DNA of 64,000 bases from Maricaulis sp047308265. Its GTDB lineage: Bacteria > Pseudomonadota > Alphaproteobacteria > Caulobacterales > Maricaulaceae. Below the pieces are notes generated by a model. The model did no database searches. It saw nothing but the letters and a program-made list of their open reading frames with translations, and had not been told where the DNA came from. Numbering within the stretch: the first letter of the stretch is position 1; the number at the start of each line of letters is the position of its first letter. This document shows, one piece after another, positions 59,908 through 64,000 of the stretch. A program made the translations under genes and the position numbers. The stretch lies in contig NZ_JBKQWY010000007.1 in the NCBI RefSeq assembly GCF_047308265.1, forward strand, positions 62,001 to 126,000, read 5' to 3'.

Positions 59908-61498
59908 GCCGCACAAATCCCAGACCATCAAGGAAGCCGTCACCGCGCGTCTTGCACGGCGTTACCGGGCGGAATTGCGCTTTCGCGCTGCTGGCCTTGC
60001 CGCAATCTTCACGGCGATGCTGATTCTGCTGAGCCTGTTGGTTTCCGTGTTCGGGCAGGGTGTCCCCGCATTTACCGCCTACTGGATGAAATTGCCGGTG
60101 GAGCTTCGCGCTGACTGGGTGGATCCACAAAGCACACGGTCCGAAGCTTCGCTTCGGGACGGTCGGTATAACCGTGTTCTGCAACAGGGCCTGCGCGATC
60201 AGTTTCCCGAGGTTCGCGATCGCCGGGAATTGCGGGACCTGTTTGCGCTTTACACCCCGTTGAACTCCGCGACCCTGATGCGCGAGGTGATGCGCCGTCC
60301 CGAACTCATTGGTGAATCTTATGTGTTCACCATGCCGCTCTCGGATGATCTCGACCTCTATCTCAAGGGGCAACTGGTTGAAGATCGGGAATGGGCCGGA
60401 GACGGCGAACTCGTTGTCTCGCCGGAGGCTGACGCCGTACGTCTGGACTTTCAATCGCCTGTGCTTTCCAACCTGGTGGAGGCGCTGCCGGTGTCTGAAG
60501 ACACGAGCACTGACCGCATTCTGTCGGCCACCACACCGAGCGTCTTCATCGAGCGGGCCGGGGGCACTATCCGCCTGACTCGGATCAGTGCTGATGGCTA
60601 TCGAGCCTGGGGTGAGGTGCTTGTCTCGGAAAGCGAGACACGGGACGCTGAGCGCTGGGGTATCTATATCGCTGATACACCGCAATCGCGTCGCCGCCTG
60701 GACGATCTCCAGCTGGTCTGGACACGGGCTCTGGTTGAGCGGGGGGTGATTGAGCGCGGTTTCAATACGTATCTGTTCACGCGCGCCGACTCCCGCGAGC
60801 CCGAGCTCGCCGGCATCAAGGGGGCCTTGTTCGGTACTTTGCTGACCATGATCATCACCATGGCGCTCTCCATTCCCCTGGGTGTGTTTACGGCGATCTA
60901 TCTGGAAGAATTTGCGCCGAAAAACCGTGTCACCGATCTGATTGAGGTCAATATCAACAATCTGGCTGCTGTGCCGTCGATTGTGTTCGGTCTTCTCGGA
61001 CTGGCTGTGTTTATCAATATATTCGGGGTGCCGCGATCGACGCCGCTTGTGGGCGGGCTGGTCCTGTCCCTGATGACGCTGCCGACGGTCATTATTGCGA
61101 CCCGAGCCGCGCTCAAGGCTGTGCCCTCCTCGCTTCGTGATGCCTCTTTGGGTGTGGGTGCGTCAAAGACGCAGACCGTATTCCACCATGTGCTTCCGCT
61201 TGCGGCGCCCGGCATCTTGACCGGCTCTATCATCGGTCTGGCCCAGGCGATGGGGGAGACCGCTCCGCTCTTGATGATTGGCATGGTGGCGTTCATCGCG
61301 GACGCGCCGGACCTCAGCCTCGACGGCTTTGTCGAACCCGCTACGACCATGCCGGTCCAGGTCTTCCTTTGGGCCAACAGCGCAGAGCGTGCGTGGGAGG
61401 CCAAAACAGCAGCGGCCATCATCATTCTTCTGGTGGTGCTGATCGGATTTAATGCGCTGGCGGTGTATCTGCGTCGCCGGTTCGAACGGAGGTGGTAG
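59900..61498 (+). CDS. pstA: Phosphate ABC transporter permease PstA with DUF3333-like N-terminus
   Basis: A 532-residue permease. The first ~290 residues, with TM GLAAIFTAMLILLSLLVSVF and a long periplasmic stretch containing SYVFTMPLSDDLDLYLKGQL, match the DUF3333 extension found in alphaproteobacterial PstA. The core has FGTLLTMIITMALSIPLGVF, AVPSIVFGLLGLAVFINIFG, SLRDASLGVGASKTQTVFHH and VLPLAAPGILTGSIIGLAQA. It pairs with PstC. Its start overlaps the pstC end by 8 bp, indicating translational coupling. Confidence 0.94.
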   Translation: MTEPHKSQTIKEAVTARLARRYRAELRFRAAGLAAIFTAMLILLSLLVSVFGQGVPAFTAYWMKLPVELRADWVDPQSTRSEASLRDGRYNRVLQQGLRDQFPEVRDRRELRDLFALYTPLNSATLMREVMRRPELIGESYVFTMPLSDDLDLYLKGQLVEDREWAGDGELVVSPEADAVRLDFQSPVLSNLVEALPVSEDTSTDRILSATTPSVFIERAGGTIRLTRISADGYRAWGEVLVSESETRDAERWGIYIADTPQSRRRLDDLQLVWTRALVERGVIERGFNTYLFTRADSREPELAGIKGALFGTLLTMIITMALSIPLGVFTAIYLEEFAPKNRVTDLIEVNINNLAAVPSIVFGLLGLAVFINIFGVPRSTPLVGGLVLSLMTLPTVIIATRAALKAVPSSLRDASLGVGASKTQTVFHHVLPLAAPGILTGSIIGLAQAMGETAPLLMIGMVAFIADAPDLSLDGFVEPATTMPVQVFLWANSAERAWEAKTAAAIIILLVVLIGFNALAVYLRRRFERRW

Positions 61499-61500
61499 GC

Positions 61501-62307
61501 GTGACCGACCAGGCCAATCAGACCGTATACCACGAAGATCTCGTGCTGGACTCGGTGAAACTCCGGGCGCGTGATATCAATGTGTATTACGACAAGGAAC
61601 ATGCCCTGCGCCATGTCTCCATGGATATTCCCGACCGCAGTGTCACCGCGTTCATCGGTCCGTCGGGGTGTGGCAAATCGACGTTTCTTCGCTGTCTCAA
61701 CCGGATGAATGACACGATCGATGGCGCTCGTGTCACCGGACAGATGCTGATGGATGACGAAGACGTCAATGATCGCGCCGTTGACCCTGTCATCCTGCGT
61801 GCGCGTGTGGGCATGGTGTTTCAGAAGCCGAACCCCTTCCCGAAATCCATTTACGACAACGTCGCCTACGGACCGCGCATCCATGGTCTTGCCACGTCCC
61901 GCGCCGAGCTGGACGATATTGTGGAAACCAGCCTGCGCCGGGCGGGGCTGTGGGATGAGGTGTCAGACCGCCTTCTGCACCCGGGCACAAGCTTGTCGGG
62001 CGGGCAGCAACAACGTCTGGTGATCGCACGCGCGATTGCGGTGAACCCGGAAGTCATCCTGATGGATGAGCCGTGTTCTGCACTCGATCCGATTGCAACC
62101 GCAAAAATCGAAGAATTGATTGACGACTTACGGTCGAATTACTGCATCATCATCGTGACCCATTCCATGCAGCAGGCTGCGCGGGTCTCGCAACAAACGG
62201 CCTTTTTCCATCTGGGCCATCTGGTCGAATACGGGCCGACAGAAAATATTTTCACCACTCCCCGGGAGACACGGACTCAGGATTACATCACCGGACGGTT
62301 CGGTTAG
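61501..62307 (+). CDS. pstB: Phosphate ABC transporter ATP-binding protein PstB
   Basis: A 268-residue ABC ATPase. Walker A is IGPSGCGKSTFLRCLNRMND, the signature LSGGQQQRLVIARAIAV, Walker B EVILMDEPCSALDPIA and the H-loop is in IIVTHSMQQAARVS. The GTG at 61501 has GGAGG 8 nt upstream and is preferred over GTG 61492, which overlaps that site. It energises the PstC/PstA channel. It starts 2 bp after pstA and precedes phoU. Confidence 0.96.
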   Translation: MTDQANQTVYHEDLVLDSVKLRARDINVYYDKEHALRHVSMDIPDRSVTAFIGPSGCGKSTFLRCLNRMNDTIDGARVTGQMLMDDEDVNDRAVDPVILRARVGMVFQKPNPFPKSIYDNVAYGPRIHGLATSRAELDDIVETSLRRAGLWDEVSDRLLHPGTSLSGGQQQRLVIARAIAVNPEVILMDEPCSALDPIATAKIEELIDDLRSNYCIIIVTHSMQQAARVSQQTAFFHLGHLVEYGPTENIFTTPRETRTQDYITGRFG

Positions 62308-62331
62308 AGCCGGGGATAGAAAGGCGGATTC

Positions 62332-63030
62332 ATGGCTGTTTCAAACCATGACCACATCGTGAGCGCGTACGGAGACGAGCTGACCCAGCTTGCCGATGAT
62401 CTGGCCCGCATGGGTGGGCTGGTCGAAACCCAGGTTACAGATGCCCTGGCTGCCGTTGTGCGCCGGGACATGTCGGTGACGGCGGATGTTCGGACCCGCG
62501 AAGACCAGGTCAACGCCCTTCAGGCCGAGATCGAGAAACGGGTCATCCGCCTGTTTGCGTTGCGACAACCCTTGGCGACCGATCTGCGGCAGACGATCTC
62601 AGCGCTGAAGATTGCCAGTGATCTCGAACGTATGGGGGATCTGGCCAAGAATATCGCGTATCGCGCGACAGATCTGAAAGACGCTGAGCCTGTGGCGGTC
62701 CTGCACCTGGTCGACCGGCTGGGCGCGATCGTCCGCAAGCAGCTGAGTGAAGTGCTGGACGCAATGTCGGCCATGGATATCGAGCCGGCCATCCGCGTGT
62801 GGCGCAGTGATGATGAAGTTGATGAGCACTATAACAGCCTGATCCAGGAGATGCTCGGCGGCATGAGCGCCGATGGCAATCTGGTGGGGCCGGGTGCTCA
62901 CATCCTGTTTGTGGCGAAGAATCTTGAACGTATCGGGGACCACGCCACGAACATCGCCGAAGCCGTACACTATATGGTGACCGGCATTGTCCTTGAGTCC
63001 GTTGACCAGCTCGACCAGAGCGACGCCTGA
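62332..63030 (+). CDS. phoU: Phosphate signalling protein PhoU
   Basis: A 232-residue all-helical protein of two repeated three-helix bundles. Each bundle has the E.....D....L (metal-binding) pattern: QPLATDLRQTISALKIASDL and ERMGDLAKNIAYRATDLKD in the first, HILFVAKNLERIGDHATNI in the second. PhoU keeps PhoR in the phosphatase state at high phosphate through the PstB complex. It is 24 bp downstream of pstB and 19 bp upstream of phoB. Confidence 0.96.
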   Translation: MAVSNHDHIVSAYGDELTQLADDLARMGGLVETQVTDALAAVVRRDMSVTADVRTREDQVNALQAEIEKRVIRLFALRQPLATDLRQTISALKIASDLERMGDLAKNIAYRATDLKDAEPVAVLHLVDRLGAIVRKQLSEVLDAMSAMDIEPAIRVWRSDDEVDEHYNSLIQEMLGGMSADGNLVGPGAHILFVAKNLERIGDHATNIAEAVHYMVTGIVLESVDQLDQSDA

Positions 63031-63049
63031 TCCCGCTGAGGAGACTGAA

Positions 63050-63742
63050 ATGAAGCCGCAAATTCTTGTTGTTGAAGATGAGGACGCGCTCTCGACCCTG
63101 CTCCAGTACAATCTGGAAAAGGAAGGGTATGGCGTGACACTTGCCAGTGACGGGGAAGAGGCCCTGATGTTGGCCGAGGAGAACACGCCGGACCTGGTTC
63201 TCATCGACTGGATGTTGCCCAAAGTGTCGGGCATCGAAGTGTGTCGTCGTCTGCGCTCGCGCCAGGAAACAGCGAATGTGCCTATGATCATGCTCACTGC
63301 ACGCGGTGAGGAAAGTGATCGCATTCGTGGCCTGGACACCGGGGCGGATGATTATGTGGTGAAGCCTTTCTCGATGACCGAGCTGTTCGCCCGCATCCGC
63401 GCGGTCCTGCGCCGAATTCGTCCGGGGCTGGCGGAAGATGTCGTCAAGGCGGGCGATATCATGGTGGATCGGGGGGCCCACCGCGTGAAGCGCGGCGATC
63501 ACGATATTCATCTCGGGCCCACCGAGTTCCGGCTTCTCGACTATCTCATGCAACACCCGGGGCGGGTCTTCTCTCGCGAGCAATTACTGGATGCGGTCTG
63601 GGGCGCGGATGTCTATGTCGAGGCCCGCACGGTGGATGTGCATGTCGGTCGCCTGCGAAAGGCGCTCAACCGTCATTCCGAGCATGATCCGATCCGGACG
63701 GTGCGTTCGGCCGGTTACGCATTTGATTTCGAGGCCGTGTGA
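63050..63742 (+). CDS. phoB: Phosphate regulon response regulator PhoB
   Basis: A 230-residue OmpR-family regulator. The receiver domain has acidic cluster VVEDEDALS, phosphoacceptor D53 in VLIDWMLPK, and K in DDYVVKPFS. The DNA-binding wing domain ends HVGRLRKALNRHSEHDPIRT and VRSAGYAFD. It activates Pho-box promoters such as that of pstC here, so the operon is autoregulated. The ATG 63050 follows GAGGAGAC; an upstream frame from 62987 overlaps phoU and is not needed. Confidence 0.97.
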   Translation: MKPQILVVEDEDALSTLLQYNLEKEGYGVTLASDGEEALMLAEENTPDLVLIDWMLPKVSGIEVCRRLRSRQETANVPMIMLTARGEESDRIRGLDTGADDYVVKPFSMTELFARIRAVLRRIRPGLAEDVVKAGDIMVDRGAHRVKRGDHDIHLGPTEFRLLDYLMQHPGRVFSREQLLDAVWGADVYVEARTVDVHVGRLRKALNRHSEHDPIRTVRSAGYAFDFEAV

Positions 63743-63801
63743 GGCCTGTTTCCCGATCAGACAGGCTTACCGGTGAGATCCGGTTTCCCGGTTAAAAACA
63801 C

Positions 63802-63832
63802 AACGGCCGCCCCGAGGGGCGGCCGTTTCTGG
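63802..63832. terminator. Bidirectional terminator between phoB and gcrA
   Basis: AACGGCCGCCCC (63802-63813) pairs with GGGGCGGCCGTT (63816-63827) around a tiny loop, followed by TTTCT on the plus strand and preceded by AAAACAC, read as T-rich on the minus strand. It separates two convergent genes. Confidence 0.85.
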
Positions 63833-63868
63833 TCCAGCGGTGGGTGAGGGTCGCCAGACCAGAGTGTT

Positions 63869-64000
63869 CTAGAAATTGAAGCGGCGTGTTGCGGCAATCG
63901 CGTCCAGAGCAGCTGTGGCATCAGCACCGGCCCGGCGCTTGCGCTTCTGGCTGGGCTGATAAGCCATGTGAGCATGCGCTTCACAATAGGCTTCGCCCGC
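63869..64000 (-). CDS. gcrA: GcrA-family cell cycle regulator, C-terminal end (5' truncated by the window)
   Basis: Only 43 C-terminal residues are visible, and the frame is open to the window edge. They read AGEAYCEAHAHMAYQPSQKR, KRRAGADATAALDAIAATRR, FNF. The YCxxHAxxAYQP pattern is the zinc-ligand end of GcrA, the sigma70 cofactor that reads CcrM-methylated GANTC promoters in Caulobacter-like bacteria. The DNA-binding N-terminus lies outside the window, so the family call rests on this short tail. It converges on phoB. Confidence 0.72.
   Translation of the reverse strand, partial: AGEAYCEAHAHMAYQPSQKRKRRAGADATAALDAIAATRRFNF

Overview
The window is a compact, high-GC chromosomal segment of an alphaproteobacterium, most likely from the Maricaulis/Hyphomonadaceae side of the Caulobacter-like lineages. 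The taxonomic call is inference. It rests on the end of a GcrA-type cell-cycle regulator at the right edge, the phoR-pstC-pstA-pstB-phoU-phoB order without pstS, a TorF-type porin beside amtB, and several envelope peptidases typical of marine oligotrophs. No phage, plasmid, insertion sequence, integrase, rRNA or CRISPR array is visible. There is one tRNA gene.

Layout. 1-1.6 kb: end of dnaX, ybaB and recR (replication and repair). 1.7-5.6 kb: a secreted sugar dehydrogenase, a FemAB-like acyltransferase and rmuC. 5.7-9.7 kb: def, fmt and truA, with a glutathionyl-hydroquinone reductase and a lipoprotein between def and fmt. 9.7-15.8 kb: dapE and dapD (lysine and peptidoglycan precursor synthesis), a cupin, two hypotheticals, an HI0933-like flavoprotein and a HAD nucleotidase. 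15.8-19.9 kb: rpmH-rnpA-yidC-engB and a DUF1036 protein, all on the minus strand; engB appears to start at CTG. 20-25.7 kb: an orphan histidine kinase, a zinc-linked divergent pair (ZrgA-like and MerC-like) with a probable Zur box, a gamma-glutamyltransferase and a P1-family peptidase. 25.7-28.4 kb: a GH3 beta-glucosidase behind a palindromic operator candidate, then tRNA-Arg(ACG).

28.6-33 kb: a tightly coupled cupredoxin / HAMP-EAL phosphodiesterase / outer-membrane protein unit. 34.3-36.7 kb: a TorF-type porin and amtB. 37.2-39.2 kb: an unusual soluble chemoreceptor with four apparent modules: globin, MCP signalling domain, CZB zinc domain and PilZ. 39.3-45.9 kb: an Lrp regulator divergent from a class-V PLP enzyme, a GGCT-fold protein, a repetitive exported protein, an AbgT transporter and a lipoprotein. 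46-50.4 kb: two tandem M13 metallopeptidases. 50.5-56.4 kb: an RND efflux operon (outer-membrane factor, adaptor, pump), preceded by four direct repeats spaced exactly 21 bp apart. 56.6-63.7 kb: the phosphate regulon (phoR, then pstCAB-phoU-phoB behind a clear Pho box). 63.9-64 kb: the 3' end of gcrA.

Most of the window is ordinary housekeeping and envelope physiology. The parts most worth a second look are the globin-MCP-CZB-PilZ receptor, the 21-bp phased repeat array upstream of the efflux operon, the CTG start of engB and the cupredoxin-EAL-porin unit. All calls come from reading the sequence; no database search was run.
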